From assembly GCF_017310015.1 (NCBI RefSeq), contig NZ_CP022297.1:1488001-1552000 (forward strand): a stretch of DNA of 64,000 nucleotides, in the 5' to 3' direction. This DNA comes from Marinobacterium iners. GTDB lineage: Bacteria > Pseudomonadota > Gammaproteobacteria > Pseudomonadales > Balneatricaceae. Under the pieces are notes generated by a model. That model did no database searches. It worked only from the letters and a program-made list of their open reading frames with translations, and was not told the origin of the DNA. Both the position numbers and the translations under genes were made by a program. Position 1 is the stretch's first letter. Each line of letters begins with the position of its first letter. Positions 38,746 through 48,046 of the stretch are shown piece after piece.

Positions 38746-39606
38746 ATGCTGATCGATGGATTGACAATGGCTGGAGTATTTCTGGCTTTGGTAGTAGTCA
38801 CCCTGTTTCTGGGTGTCAAGATTGTGCCTCAGGGCAGTAAGCATGTGGTGCAGCGGCTGGGCAAGTACCACAAGACGCTGGGACCAGGGCTGAACATCAT
38901 TTTCCCCTATATTGATACCGTGGCCTACAAGGTGACGACCAAGGATATCGTGCTGGATATTCCTTCACAGGATGTGATCACGCTCGATAATGCGGTGATC
39001 ATCGCCAATGCTGTGGCCTACATTAATATCGTGTCGCCGGAAAAGGCGGTCTACGGTGTTGAGGACTACCGCTTTGCGATCCAGAATCTGGTGCAGACGT
39101 CGCTGCGCTCTATTGTAGGCGAGATGAATCTGGACGAGGCTCTGTCCAATCGTGACAGTATCAAGGCCAAGCTCAAGGGCGCGATCTCCGACGATATTGC
39201 TGACTGGGGCATTACCCTGAAAACGGTCGAAATTCAGGATATCAATCCGTCCCAGACCATGCAGACAGCGATGGAAGAGCAGGCGGCAGCCGAACGTCAG
39301 CGCCGCGCCACTGTCACCCGAGCCGGAGGCGAAAAGGCCGCAGCCATACTGGAAGCGGAAGGGCGGCTGGAAGCATCGCGTCGTGATGCCGAGGCCAAGG
39401 TGGTATTGGCGGAAGCCAGTCAGGCTGCCATCGAAAAGGTGACCTCAGCGATCCAGGGCAACGAATTGCCGGTGATGTTCCTGCTTGGTGAAAAGTATGT
39501 GGATGCGATCAAGGAGATGTCAGCGGGTGAGAATGCCAAGATCGTACTGCTGCCCGGCGATATCCCGGCGGCTGTCCGAGGCATTATGGGTGGCATGAGC
39601 AAGTAG
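38746..39606 (+). CDS. SPFH/Band 7 (stomatin-like) protein
   Basis: ATG at 38746 follows GAGG at 8 nt; a TTG at 38728 is an alternative. 286 aa: an N-terminal membrane segment (AGVFLALVVVTLFLGVKIVPQGSKHVVQRLGKY), Band 7 domain (VITLDNAVIIANAVAYINI, LVQTSLRSIVGEMNLDEALSNRDSI) and a coiled-coil tail (QTAMEEQAAAERQRRATVTRAGGEKAAAILEAEG). It forms oligomeric membrane rings, probably with the NfeD protein encoded 40 bp upstream. In the slipin-2/QmcA group. Confidence 0.92.
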   Translation: MLIDGLTMAGVFLALVVVTLFLGVKIVPQGSKHVVQRLGKYHKTLGPGLNIIFPYIDTVAYKVTTKDIVLDIPSQDVITLDNAVIIANAVAYINIVSPEKAVYGVEDYRFAIQNLVQTSLRSIVGEMNLDEALSNRDSIKAKLKGAISDDIADWGITLKTVEIQDINPSQTMQTAMEEQAAAERQRRATVTRAGGEKAAAILEAEGRLEASRRDAEAKVVLAEASQAAIEKVTSAIQGNELPVMFLLGEKYVDAIKEMSAGENAKIVLLPGDIPAAVRGIMGGMSK

Positions 39607-39607
39607 C

Positions 39608-41866
39608 TCAGATCTGGTAGTTCCACCGCTCCGGCTGCTCGGTATTGTCAAACAGATCAGGAATCTGTTCTGCCGGTACCGGGCGACTGAAAAAGTAGCC
39701 CTGATACTGATGGCAGCCAAACTCGGCCAGCATGGCCAGCTGATCGGCATCTTCAACCCCCTCAGCAATGACTGTCAGGTTAAGGTTGTCTGCCATGGAG
39801 ATGATGGTGCGACAGATGGTGGCATCATCGGGATCAACACAGATTTCACGCACGAAGGACTGATCAATCTTGAGCTTGTTAAGCGGGAAACGCTTGAGGT
39901 AGCTCAGGCTTGAGTAGCCGGTACCGAAATCATCTACGCTCAGGTGAACCCCCATTTGATCCAGTTGCTCCAGCAGTCGGATGGTCTGGTCCACATGTTT
40001 CATGATGATACTTTCGGTCAGCTCCAGCTCAAGTTGGCTGGGGTCAAGCCGGTAGCGCTTGAGGCAGCGTGCTACCTTGTCACAAAAATTGGCATCGTCC
40101 AGCTGAGGTGCCGACAAATTGACCGACACCCGAAGGTCAAGCCCTTGCTGTTGCCACTGCTGTAGCTGGGCACAGGCGCGCTCCAGTACCCAACTGCCGA
40201 TCTCTGTGATCAGTCCGTTCTCTTCAGCCAGCGGAATGAAATTCGCGGGTGATACCATGCCGTGGCCTGGCCGTTGCCAGCGAATCAATGCCTCAACGCC
40301 GATAATGCGACCGCTCTGAATTTCGATTTGAGGCTGATAGTGCAGCTCAAACTCCTCGTGGCGCAGGGCCTGGAACAGCGCATTTTCCAGCTCAACGCGT
40401 TCACTTTGCTCATTATCGAGTCGGTGATTGTAAAAGTGGTACCGGTTGCGACCGTTCGCCTTGGCACGATACATGGCGGCATCGGCATGCTGAATCAGTG
40501 CCTGAGGCGTATGGCCGTCTTCCGGGTAAACCGCCACACCGATGCTGGAAGAAATTCTGAACTCCTGTACCCCCACCCGAAAAACCGGCACCAGTGCCGC
40601 CTGGATGCGCATGATCAGCTGTTCAATGCGGCTGCGCGGCTTGATGTCATTGAGCATGATGACAAACTCATCACCACCGATGCGTGACAGGGTACCTTGC
40701 TGCCCCACTGCCTGTCGCAGTCGCTCGGCCAGGCTGCGCAAGAGCATATCGCCTTCGTGATGACCGAGGGAGTCGTTGATGTGCTTGAAGCGATCCAGAT
40801 CTACGAATAGGACTGCCAGCGCATCTTGACGGGTCTCGGCCTGTGCGATTTGCTCTTGCAGTCGGCTCTCGAAGAGGCCTCGGTTTGGCAGGCCTGTGAG
40901 GCTATCGTGCTGAGCCAGATGGCGGATGCGCTCTTCCGCAATCTTGCGCTCCTCTATCTCGCGGTGCAGGCTGGAGACCACCTGTTCCAGCTCACGAGTG
41001 CGTTCCTCAACTCGCTGCTCCAGCTGCTGGCGAGCGGTGACCAGAGCCGCCTCGGTCGCTTTGCGGTCGGAAATATCCATGATGATCCAGATGCCGCCCT
41101 TGCTCAGGTCGTTCGGGTCTACCGCCTTGCTGCGAACGTCACACCAGAACCGGGTACCATCCTTGCGGATCAATTCCATCTCTGCTTCAAAGGCGCGGCC
41201 TGAAGACAGCACCGCATTGTAACGCTCTCCCGCCGCTTGCCAGATCGACTTGTCGGCATACCAGAGCTGGGAACTGACGCCGATCAGTTCGTCAGTTTCA
41301 TAGCCCAGAAGCTCGGCAAAACGCCGGTTACAGCTGGCGACATGACGGTTGTGCAGGAAGACGATGCCCACCATGGCATGGTCCAAAATCAATTGCTGTT
41401 GACGCGTAATCTGTTCCAGTGAATCTGCCGCATGACGCTGCTGATCGATATCGTCAACGATCCAGATGGAGCCCTGTTCGGGACTGGAAGGGTCGATCAT
41501 TTTGCCGGTAACGCGGCACCAGAACGGTTTGCCGCTGGCGCGGCGCATCTGCAGTTCGGTACTGAAACGCTCGCCTCGGGCAAGAGAGGGATAGGCTTCA
41601 ACGCCGAGCTTGCGAAAACTGAGGTTATCTGGATACAGCTGTTCGCTGCTGGTGCCAACCAGTTGGTCGGCGCTGTCGTAGCCGTAAATTTCGGCAAAGC
41701 GCTGATTGCAGCGCTGAATCTGGCGCTGCAGGATAAAACAGATGCCAACACTGGCGTTGTCCAGTACGACACGCTGTTCGTTCAGAATCCTCATCAACTC
41801 CTGCTGGCTTGGCAGAGTGAGGTTGTTGCGGCTGTCGTGTGTAGGCTTGTTGTTATCGTTTGTCAT
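39608..41866 (-). CDS. PAS-PAS-GGDEF-EAL cyclic-di-GMP signalling protein
   Basis: 752 aa, without membrane segments. Two PAS domains (about residues 24-145 and 148-270; both with IYGYDSADQL / LLGYETDELIG-type motifs), a GGDEF domain with an intact active site (RIGGDEFVIM) and an EAL domain with GVEALIRWQRPGHG and DDFGTGYSSLSYLKRFPLNKLKIDQSFV. It may both make and break cyclic-di-GMP; both active sites look intact. PAS domains probably sense a small ligand or redox state. The gene is convergent with the Band 7 gene, one base apart. Confidence 0.94.
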   Translation of the reverse strand: MTNDNNKPTHDSRNNLTLPSQQELMRILNEQRVVLDNASVGICFILQRQIQRCNQRFAEIYGYDSADQLVGTSSEQLYPDNLSFRKLGVEAYPSLARGERFSTELQMRRASGKPFWCRVTGKMIDPSSPEQGSIWIVDDIDQQRHAADSLEQITRQQQLILDHAMVGIVFLHNRHVASCNRRFAELLGYETDELIGVSSQLWYADKSIWQAAGERYNAVLSSGRAFEAEMELIRKDGTRFWCDVRSKAVDPNDLSKGGIWIIMDISDRKATEAALVTARQQLEQRVEERTRELEQVVSSLHREIEERKIAEERIRHLAQHDSLTGLPNRGLFESRLQEQIAQAETRQDALAVLFVDLDRFKHINDSLGHHEGDMLLRSLAERLRQAVGQQGTLSRIGGDEFVIMLNDIKPRSRIEQLIMRIQAALVPVFRVGVQEFRISSSIGVAVYPEDGHTPQALIQHADAAMYRAKANGRNRYHFYNHRLDNEQSERVELENALFQALRHEEFELHYQPQIEIQSGRIIGVEALIRWQRPGHGMVSPANFIPLAEENGLITEIGSWVLERACAQLQQWQQQGLDLRVSVNLSAPQLDDANFCDKVARCLKRYRLDPSQLELELTESIIMKHVDQTIRLLEQLDQMGVHLSVDDFGTGYSSLSYLKRFPLNKLKIDQSFVREICVDPDDATICRTIISMADNLNLTVIAEGVEDADQLAMLAEFGCHQYQGYFFSRPVPAEQIPDLFDNTEQPERWNYQI

Positions 41867-42021
41867 TACCGTTTCAAACCGGTCCTGAATTACCTGTTAG
41901 TGCAAGACTAGCACGAAGCTGGCAGATACTGCATAGCACTAAAGCCGATTACAGAGTCTTTGCATGGAGCAATACTTGCGTTAGGGTGAAATGAACACTG
42001 CCTGACAACTGGAGGTAGCCC

Positions 42022-43011
42022 ATGCCAACGGCGTTTCGCATGCCAGCGGTGATTAACAGGGATGACGGCCAGATGCGCCGAATCGGGTTTGAGCTTGAGT
42101 TTACCGGGCTCAATGTGGATGAAGCGCTGGTGGCGATGCAGCAGGTGCTGAAGGCCGAGGTGGAACAGGTCTCGGCCGCCGAACGCAAGCTGAAAACTGA
42201 TTCGGGCAGCTATAACCTGGAGTTGGATTGGGCTCTGCTCAAGCGCACGGCCGCCGAGGCGCAGCAGGCCACTGATTCGGATCAGCCCGAACCCGAATGG
42301 GTCGGAATGGTCAGTCAGGCGGCTGCATTGCTGGTTCCGGTCGAGGTTGTTTGCCCACCCTTGCCGCTGGATAAACTGGACGAGCTGGATGCACTGGTTG
42401 ATATGCTGCGCCGCTCCGGAGCGAAGGGGACCAGTGACTCGCTTGTGGCGGCTTTGGGTGTGCATATCAATGCGGAACTGCCCGCGTTGGATGCCGAAAC
42501 CATCATGGCCTATGTTGTGGCTTATAGCCTGCTGCAGTGGTGGCTGGTTGAGTCTCATGCGGTCAATATTGCCCGCAAGATCTCCCCCTATGTTGACCTG
42601 TACCCTGAAGCTTTCATTCGTGAGCTGTTGGAGGCTCCAGATACTGACCTTGACTGGCTGTTCGAGCATTACCTTACGCATAACGCCACCCGCAATCGGG
42701 CGCTTGACCTGCTGCCCCTGCTGTCGCATCTCGACGCTGATCGAGTGCAGGCGAAAGTGCCGGATGATCGCATCAAGTCTCGGCCAGCATTTCACTATCG
42801 CCTGCCCAACTGTGAGATTGAAAACCCGGCCTGGTCGTTGGCAAACGAATGGAACAAGTGGTGGGTGGTTGAGCAGTTGGCGGCGGACGCTGAAGCGAGA
42901 GCCGAGCTGAGTCAGGCCTGGTTGCAGGCTTACAGGCCTCTGCTGGGAGTCAATCGAAAACAGTGGGTTCTACAGGTGGATGGATGGCTGCAGCAACGCG
43001 GGTGGCAGTAA
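42022..43011 (+). CDS. Amidoligase_2-family enzyme
   Basis: 329 aa. The N-terminus (MPAVINRDDGQMRRIGFELEFTGL) has the carboxylate-amine ligase-like strand with FELEF, and the middle region LGVHINAELPALDAETIMAYV contains the HIN motif of the ATP-grasp-like GCS/COOH-NH2 ligase fold. It probably forms an amide bond between a carboxylate and an amine using ATP. The stop overlaps the next gene, a glutamine-amidotransferase-type protein, by 28 bases; that pairing is the known amidoligase-GAT gene neighbourhood. The substrate is unknown. Confidence 0.85.
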   Translation: MPTAFRMPAVINRDDGQMRRIGFELEFTGLNVDEALVAMQQVLKAEVEQVSAAERKLKTDSGSYNLELDWALLKRTAAEAQQATDSDQPEPEWVGMVSQAAALLVPVEVVCPPLPLDKLDELDALVDMLRRSGAKGTSDSLVAALGVHINAELPALDAETIMAYVVAYSLLQWWLVESHAVNIARKISPYVDLYPEAFIRELLEAPDTDLDWLFEHYLTHNATRNRALDLLPLLSHLDADRVQAKVPDDRIKSRPAFHYRLPNCEIENPAWSLANEWNKWWVVEQLAADAEARAELSQAWLQAYRPLLGVNRKQWVLQVDGWLQQRGWQ

Positions 43012-43664
43012 CCGGTAACAGTCGGCGCTGGTCGCCCTCTTGGTGGTGCACCCGATTGGCGCTGCGTCTGGCAGGCGCGGAGGCGGTGCGGGTCAGTGTA
43101 CGCCATGAGGTACCCGAAACTGCTGTCGATGCCCTGATCATCGGGGGCGGTGATGACATCAGCCCCGAGCATTATGGTGGTGAGCTGAGTGAGCCGGTGC
43201 GACTCGATCCGGAGCGGGATGAGCTGGAGATGCGCTGGATTCATCATGCGCTGGATACCGGTTTGCCGATGTTGGGCATCTGCCGTGGCTCTCAGCTGAT
43301 CAACGTGGTGCTGGGGGGGCTGTTGTATCAGGACATTCGTCACCTGCGCCGTTTGACCTATAACCGTCCCGGGCTGTTGCCCACCAAGCAAGTACGGCTG
43401 GAACAGGGCTCGGCACTGGCGCGTATCTGCGAGCGCGAAAAGCTGCGTGTGAATAGTCTGCATCATCAGGCGGTACGCGTACCCGGAGATGGGCTCAGGG
43501 TGGTAGGGCGCGATCTGGATGAGTTGACACAGGCGGTAGAGTCAACGTCAGGACAGCCGATTATCGGCGTGCAGTGGCACCCGGAGTATCTGTTTTACCT
43601 GCCGTCACAACTGCGCCTGTTTCGTTGGCTGGTTGAGATGGCACAGGTGGAAAAACAAAATTGA
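42984..43664 (+). CDS. Class I glutamine amidotransferase-like protein (peptidase C26 / PuuD type)
   Basis: ATG at 42984 (MAAATRVAVTGNSRRWSPSWW), within the amidoligase end; 226 aa. The catalytic Cys is in LPMLGICRGSQLINV, and the His/Glu pair in IIGVQWHPEYLF. The motif ALIIGGGDDISPEHYG is typical of gamma-glutamyl hydrolases (PuuD-like). It could remove a gamma-glutamyl group or supply ammonia to the adjacent amidoligase. It is the last gene of a two-gene operon. Confidence 0.9.
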   Translation: MAAATRVAVTGNSRRWSPSWWCTRLALRLAGAEAVRVSVRHEVPETAVDALIIGGGDDISPEHYGGELSEPVRLDPERDELEMRWIHHALDTGLPMLGICRGSQLINVVLGGLLYQDIRHLRRLTYNRPGLLPTKQVRLEQGSALARICEREKLRVNSLHHQAVRVPGDGLRVVGRDLDELTQAVESTSGQPIIGVQWHPEYLFYLPSQLRLFRWLVEMAQVEKQN

Positions 43665-43672
43665 CGGCGAAA

Positions 43673-43702
43673 ACAAAAAAGCCCCACCGGTTAGGGCAGG
43701 GC
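43673..43702 (-). terminator. Terminator after tRNA-Tyr (and the amidotransferase operon)
   Basis: On the minus strand a hairpin with arms AGCCC and GGGCT and inner CCGG-containing loop is followed by six U residues, fitting Rho-independent termination of tRNA-Tyr. On the plus strand the same hairpin follows the amidotransferase stop by 9 bases and ends in CUUU, so it may work for both. Confidence 0.75.
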
Positions 43703-43720
43703 TCTTTCGTTTGAATCAGA

Positions 43721-43804
43721 TGGTGGTGGGAGGTGGATTCGAACCACCGAAGCTCGCGCGTCAGATTTACAGTCTGATCCCTTTGGCCACTCGGGAACCC
43801 CACC
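43721..43804 (-). tRNA. tRNA-Tyr (anticodon GTA)
   Basis: Minus strand begins GGTGGGGTTCCCGAGTGGCC, has anticodon loop CTGTAAA (GTA anticodon) within stem CAGA/TCTG, a long variable arm as expected for bacterial tRNA-Tyr, T-arm GGTGGTTCGAATCCACC and acceptor end TCCCACC followed by encoded ACCA. 84 nt including CCA. The G7-U66 wobble is the only irregular acceptor pair. Confidence 0.96.
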
Positions 43805-44240
43805 AAAGAGCTGCGCATTCTAATGATCACGCCGGTGCTTGTAAAGCCGCACTTTCCTGAGATTGATCAGGCTTTTTAGGCTATGCAGTTTTTTCTTGAT
43901 GATGGTTTTTCATATGAAAAAAACTCATTTTCGAGCTCGCTCCCCTGTAGCCCCTGCCATACCGCATTTGTGGCCGCCAGCCGGCGCTGGCTACACTCCA
44001 AACGGCTGAAAATCAAGATTGAAATCTTTCCTCTAATATCTATATTTAGTGCCCTGTAAGCAGTGCCACACTATATATAGTGCTTTCCGTCTAAAAAGTG
44101 ATCAGGCGTTCTCATAGAGTGCGTACTGATAGCGACACATGCTGTCACAGCCACGGGCCGGGCTGGGCGGGCTGCTTCAGGGAATACAGGCAGCATCACG
44201 CCTGAACGACAACACTGACTGAAACTGGGATGAGCGTCAT
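43805..44240 (+). promoter_or_regulatory. nrdA upstream region with two NrdR boxes
   Basis: Box 1 (44037-44052, TATCTATATTTAGTGC) and box 2 (44068-44083, ACACTATATATAGTGC) start 31 bp apart, three helical turns, the classic paired NrdR sites over class I ribonucleotide reductase promoters. NrdR represses nrd genes when dATP is high. The rest of the 436-bp gap holds a perfect 16-bp palindrome at 43906-43921 and no gene that I can support. Confidence 0.85.
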
Positions 44241-46505
44241 ATGCAGCAGAATCTGATGGTTACCAAACGTGATGGACGCCGCGAGCCGATCGACCTGGAG
44301 AAGATCCATCGCGTGATAATCTGGGCTGCCGAAGGGCTCGAAAACGTTTCGGTTTCTCAGGTTGAGCTCAGTGCTCACCTTCAGTTTTACGAGGGCATCA
44401 AAACCTCGGATATTCATGAAACGCTGATCAAGTCAGCTGCCGATCTGATTTCGGAAGAGGCTCCCGACTATCAGTACCTGGCTGCACGTCTGGCGATTTT
44501 CCATCTGCGTAAACGGGCCTTCAACGACTTTGAGCCGCCGCATCTCTATGACCACGTTGTGCGCATGGTCGAAGACAACCGTTACGACCGTCACCTGCTT
44601 GAAGATTACAGCCGTGAAGAATTTGACGAGCTGAACGCCTATCTTGACCACAGCCGTGACATGAACTTCAGCTATGCGGCCGTGAAACAGCTTGAAGGCA
44701 AGTATCTGGTCCAAAACCGTGTCAGTGGCAAGATTTTCGAAAGCCCGCAGCAGCTGTACATGCTGGTATCGGCCTGCCTGTTCTCCAATTATCCGCGTGA
44801 AACACGGCTGGGTTACGTTAAGCGGTTCTATGACGCGACATCCCTGTTCAAGCTGTCGTTGCCGACGCCGATCATGGCTGGGGTGCGTACTCCAACACGC
44901 CAGTTCAGCTCCTGCGTATTGATTGAAGCCGATGACAGCCTTGACTCCATCAATGCCACAGCCGCGGCTATCGTCAAGTATGTGTCCCAGCGTGCCGGAA
45001 TCGGTATCAATGCGGGCCGCATTCGCGCCATTGGAAGCCCGATCCGTAACGGTGAAGCATTCCATACCGGCTGCATACCGTTCTACAAGCATTTCCAGAC
45101 TGCCGTCAAATCCTGCTCTCAGGGTGGGGTGCGTGGTGGTGCAGCCACATTGTTCTATCCGATCTGGCACCTGGAGGTTGAATCCCTGCTGGTGTTGAAG
45201 AACAACCGAGGTGTTGAAGAGAACCGCGTACGTCACATCGACTATGGGGTGCAGATCAACAAGCTGATGTATCAACGCCTGATTAAGGGTGGCAATATCA
45301 CCCTGTTCAGTCCGCATGAAGTACCGGGGCTGTATGAAGCATTCTTTGCTGATCAGGACGAGTTTGAACGTCTCTATGTGCAGTACGAGCAGGATGAGTC
45401 GATTCGTAAGAAGACCATCAAGGCGGTTGAGCTGTTTGGGCTGATGATGTCCGAGCGTGCCTCTACCGGTCGTATCTACGTGCAGAATGTAGACCATTGC
45501 AACACGCACAGCCCGTTTGACCCGGCCGTGGCGCCGGTGAAGCAGTCCAACCTATGTCTGGAGATTGCACTGCCGACCAAGCCGCTGAAAGACGTGAATG
45601 ACCCCGATGGCGAGATCGCACTCTGCACCCTGTCAGCATTCAACCTGGGTGCGCTGGCCAACCTGGATGAGCTGGAAGACCTGGCGGATCTGATCGTGCG
45701 TGCGCTGGACAGTCTGCTGGACTACCAGGACTACCCGATCCCGGCCGCCCGCAACGCTACGATGTCACGACGTACGCTGGGTGTGGGCGTTACCAACTTT
45801 GCCTACTACCTGGCCAAAAACGGTGTGCGTTACTCTGATGGCAGTGCCAACGGCCTTGTGCACCGTACGTTCGAGGCGATTCAGTACTATCTGCTCAAGG
45901 CATCCAACCAGCTGGCCAAGGAGATGGGGCCTTGCCCGAAATTCAACGAGACCACCTACGCCAAGGGTCTGCTGCCGACTGACACCTACAAGCGTGATGT
46001 CGACGACTACTGTCAGGAACCACTGCACTACTTCTGGGAGACGCTGCGCGAGGATATTCGCGAGTTCGGTCTGCGTAACAGCACACTGACGGCGTTGATG
46101 CCATGCGAAACCTCCTCCCAAATTACCAACTCCACCAACGGTATCGAGCCGCCACGTGGTTTTGTATCGGTGAAGGCGAGCAAGGACGGCATCATGAAAC
46201 AGGTGGTGCCCGAGTATCTTGAACTGAAAAACCAGTACGAACTGCTCTGGAGCATCCCGAACAACACCGGCTATCTGCAGCTGGTGGGTATCATGCAGAA
46301 GTTTGTTGACCAGTCGATCTCGGCCAACACCAACTACGACCCGTCCAAGTTCCCGGGCGACAAGGTGCCGATGAAGCAGCTGCTTCAGGATCTGCTGACA
46401 GCCTACAAGAACGGTGTAAAGACCCTTTACTACCACAACACCCGTGACGGCGCCTCTGATCAGGCTGACGACGGTGGTTGTGAAGGCGGAGCCTGCAAGC
46501 TCTGA
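44241..46505 (+). CDS. nrdA: Ribonucleoside-diphosphate reductase, class Ia alpha subunit
   Basis: 754 aa. An ATP-cone domain (residues 4-92) for allosteric control, then the barrel with catalytic cysteines in positions like E. coli NrdA: C225 (FSSCVLIEA), C439 and E441 (NLCLEIALP), C462 (LCTLSAFN). The C-terminal swinging tail ends C-E-G-G-A-C-K-L (C747, C752). It reduces ribonucleotides to deoxyribonucleotides with the NrdB radical. It is followed by nrdB and a ferredoxin gene, with NrdR boxes upstream. Confidence 0.97.
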   Translation: MQQNLMVTKRDGRREPIDLEKIHRVIIWAAEGLENVSVSQVELSAHLQFYEGIKTSDIHETLIKSAADLISEEAPDYQYLAARLAIFHLRKRAFNDFEPPHLYDHVVRMVEDNRYDRHLLEDYSREEFDELNAYLDHSRDMNFSYAAVKQLEGKYLVQNRVSGKIFESPQQLYMLVSACLFSNYPRETRLGYVKRFYDATSLFKLSLPTPIMAGVRTPTRQFSSCVLIEADDSLDSINATAAAIVKYVSQRAGIGINAGRIRAIGSPIRNGEAFHTGCIPFYKHFQTAVKSCSQGGVRGGAATLFYPIWHLEVESLLVLKNNRGVEENRVRHIDYGVQINKLMYQRLIKGGNITLFSPHEVPGLYEAFFADQDEFERLYVQYEQDESIRKKTIKAVELFGLMMSERASTGRIYVQNVDHCNTHSPFDPAVAPVKQSNLCLEIALPTKPLKDVNDPDGEIALCTLSAFNLGALANLDELEDLADLIVRALDSLLDYQDYPIPAARNATMSRRTLGVGVTNFAYYLAKNGVRYSDGSANGLVHRTFEAIQYYLLKASNQLAKEMGPCPKFNETTYAKGLLPTDTYKRDVDDYCQEPLHYFWETLREDIREFGLRNSTLTALMPCETSSQITNSTNGIEPPRGFVSVKASKDGIMKQVVPEYLELKNQYELLWSIPNNTGYLQLVGIMQKFVDQSISANTNYDPSKFPGDKVPMKQLLQDLLTAYKNGVKTLYYHNTRDGASDQADDGGCEGGACKL

Positions 46506-46590
46506 TCAGACCCTCTGATGTTCATGTTTCAACAGGCGCTCACAACCGGTGAGCGCCTGATCAGGTTTTGTTTTTTTCAGGAAAGCACCG

Positions 46591-47721
46591 ATGTCATATT
46601 CCACTTTCAGTCCGAGTAACCACGACGCCACACGTGAACCGATGTTTTTCGGTCGCCCGGTCAATGTGGCGCGATATGACAAACAGAAATACCCGATCTT
46701 CGAAAAGTTGATCGAAAAACAGCTCTCTTTCTTCTGGCGTCCCGAAGAGGTCGATCTGACCAACGATCGCAAGGACTTCATGGACATGCCGGACCATGAG
46801 AAGCACATCTTTCTCAGCAACCTGAAGTACCAGACTCTGCTGGACTCGGTTCAGGGGCGCTCGCCCAACGTGGCGTTTCTGCCGGTAGTGTCTCTGCCGG
46901 AGCTTGAAACCTGGTTTGAAACCTGGGCATTCAGCGAGACCATTCACAGCCGCTCCTATACCCATATCATCCGCAATATCATTACCGAGCCGTCTGAGGT
47001 GTTTGACACCATCGTGACCAATCCGGAAATCATCAAGCGGGCCGAAACGGTTACCCGGCTGTATGACGAATTTATTCAGCTGGTCAGTGTCTACTCCGTG
47101 CATGGTGCTGGTGTACACCAGATCAACGGCGTCAGCTACGATGCTTCACTGTACAACTTGAAGAGAAAACTTTATCTGACGCTGGTTTCGGTGAATGTAC
47201 TGGAAGCGATCCGCTTCTACGTCAGCTTTGCCTGCTCCTTTGCCTTTGCCGAACGTGCCCTGATGGAAGGCAATGCCAAGATCATCAAGCTGATTGCGCG
47301 TGATGAGGCACTGCACCTGACCGGTACCCAGCACATGCTTAATCTGATGGCATCAGGGGCGGAAGACGCGGACTTCAAACAGATCGCGGTTGAATGTGAG
47401 GAACAGGTTTACGCCATTTTCCGTGAGGCGGCGCAGCAGGAGAAGGAGTGGGCCGAGTATCTGTTCAGTGAAGGCTCCATGATCGGTTTGAACGCACGTA
47501 TTCTGGGCGACTATGTCGAGTACATCACCAACGTACGCATGAAGGCACTGGGCTTGAATGAAATCTTCCCGGCGCGGCAGAATCCGCTGCCCTGGATGAA
47601 TGGCTGGCTGGTCAGTGACAACGTGCAGGTGGCGCCTCAGGAAGCGGAAATCAGTTCCTATCTGGTCGGACAGATCGACAATGATGTCGGCAGTGACGAT
47701 TTTGACGGCTTTGACCTGTAA
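46591..47721 (+). CDS. nrdB: Ribonucleoside-diphosphate reductase, class Ia beta subunit
   Basis: 376 aa. Iron ligands are in the usual motifs (FLSNLKYQTLLDSVQGR, FSETIHSRSYTHIIRN, AKIIKLIARDEALHLTGTQHML), and the conserved Tyr of the radical site lies in the RSYTHIIRN segment, as in E. coli Y122. The C-terminus ends SDDFDGFDL, acidic, as needed for NrdA binding. ATG at 46591 lies 86 bp after nrdA; the gap contains GGTGAGCGCC inverted-repeat sequence (GGCGCTCACAACCGGTGAGCGCC), a possible attenuator or RNA-stabilising hairpin. Confidence 0.97.
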   Translation: MSYSTFSPSNHDATREPMFFGRPVNVARYDKQKYPIFEKLIEKQLSFFWRPEEVDLTNDRKDFMDMPDHEKHIFLSNLKYQTLLDSVQGRSPNVAFLPVVSLPELETWFETWAFSETIHSRSYTHIIRNIITEPSEVFDTIVTNPEIIKRAETVTRLYDEFIQLVSVYSVHGAGVHQINGVSYDASLYNLKRKLYLTLVSVNVLEAIRFYVSFACSFAFAERALMEGNAKIIKLIARDEALHLTGTQHMLNLMASGAEDADFKQIAVECEEQVYAIFREAAQQEKEWAEYLFSEGSMIGLNARILGDYVEYITNVRMKALGLNEIFPARQNPLPWMNGWLVSDNVQVAPQEAEISSYLVGQIDNDVGSDDFDGFDL

Positions 47722-47732
47722 GCGAGGGACGC

Positions 47733-47999
47733 ATGTCAGGTATTCCACGAATCAAGGTCAGCAATTACCACACATTCTTCTATCAGTATGAGTTTTCTCT
47801 GCTGGATGCGCTTGAGTCACAGGAGATTCCTGCCCCCTACAACTGCCGGGGTGGTTACTGTGGCTGCTGTAAAGTGCGCCTGCTGGATGGTGAAGTGGAG
47901 TATGTGCAGGATAGTCTGGTAGATCTTCAGGGCGATGAAATACTCACCTGTTGTTGCCGACCGAAGACACATATCGAGATTGAATTGCCCGAAGATTGA
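47733..47999 (+). CDS. yfaE: YfaE-type 2Fe-2S ferredoxin for NrdB cofactor maintenance
   Basis: 88 aa. The four cluster ligands are seen in CRGGYCGCCKVRLLDG (Cys-x5-type N-terminal trio) and CCCRPKTHIEIE. The gene is 11 bp after nrdB, the place of YfaE in other gammaproteobacteria, where it supplies electrons to assemble and repair the diferric-tyrosyl cofactor. The operon ended in a terminator hairpin that is now split by an insertion sequence (48031-49337). Confidence 0.92.
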   Translation: MSGIPRIKVSNYHTFFYQYEFSLLDALESQEIPAPYNCRGGYCGCCKVRLLDGEVEYVQDSLVDLQGDEILTCCCRPKTHIEIELPED

Positions 48000-48036
48000 A
48001 CCGGGTCACAAAATCGACATGAAGTGAAAGAAGCGC

Positions 48037-48046
48037 CTTGACAGGG
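48037..48046. repeat. Target site duplication (left copy) of the IS4-family element
   Basis: CTTGACAGGG, identical to 49320-49329. The sequence comes from the loop and one stem side of the nrd operon terminator. 10-bp duplications fit the IS4Sa/ISPepr1-type groups of the IS4 family. Confidence 0.93.

Noticed and set aside
41908..42795. 295-aa minus-strand frame opposite the amidoligase gene
   Set aside because: Composition (His/Gln/Arg) typical of shadow frames; the plus frame matches the amidoligase family and has a coupled partner gene.
44433..45509. 358-aa minus-strand frame in nrdA
   Set aside because: Shadow frame; nrdA on the other strand has all catalytic residues.
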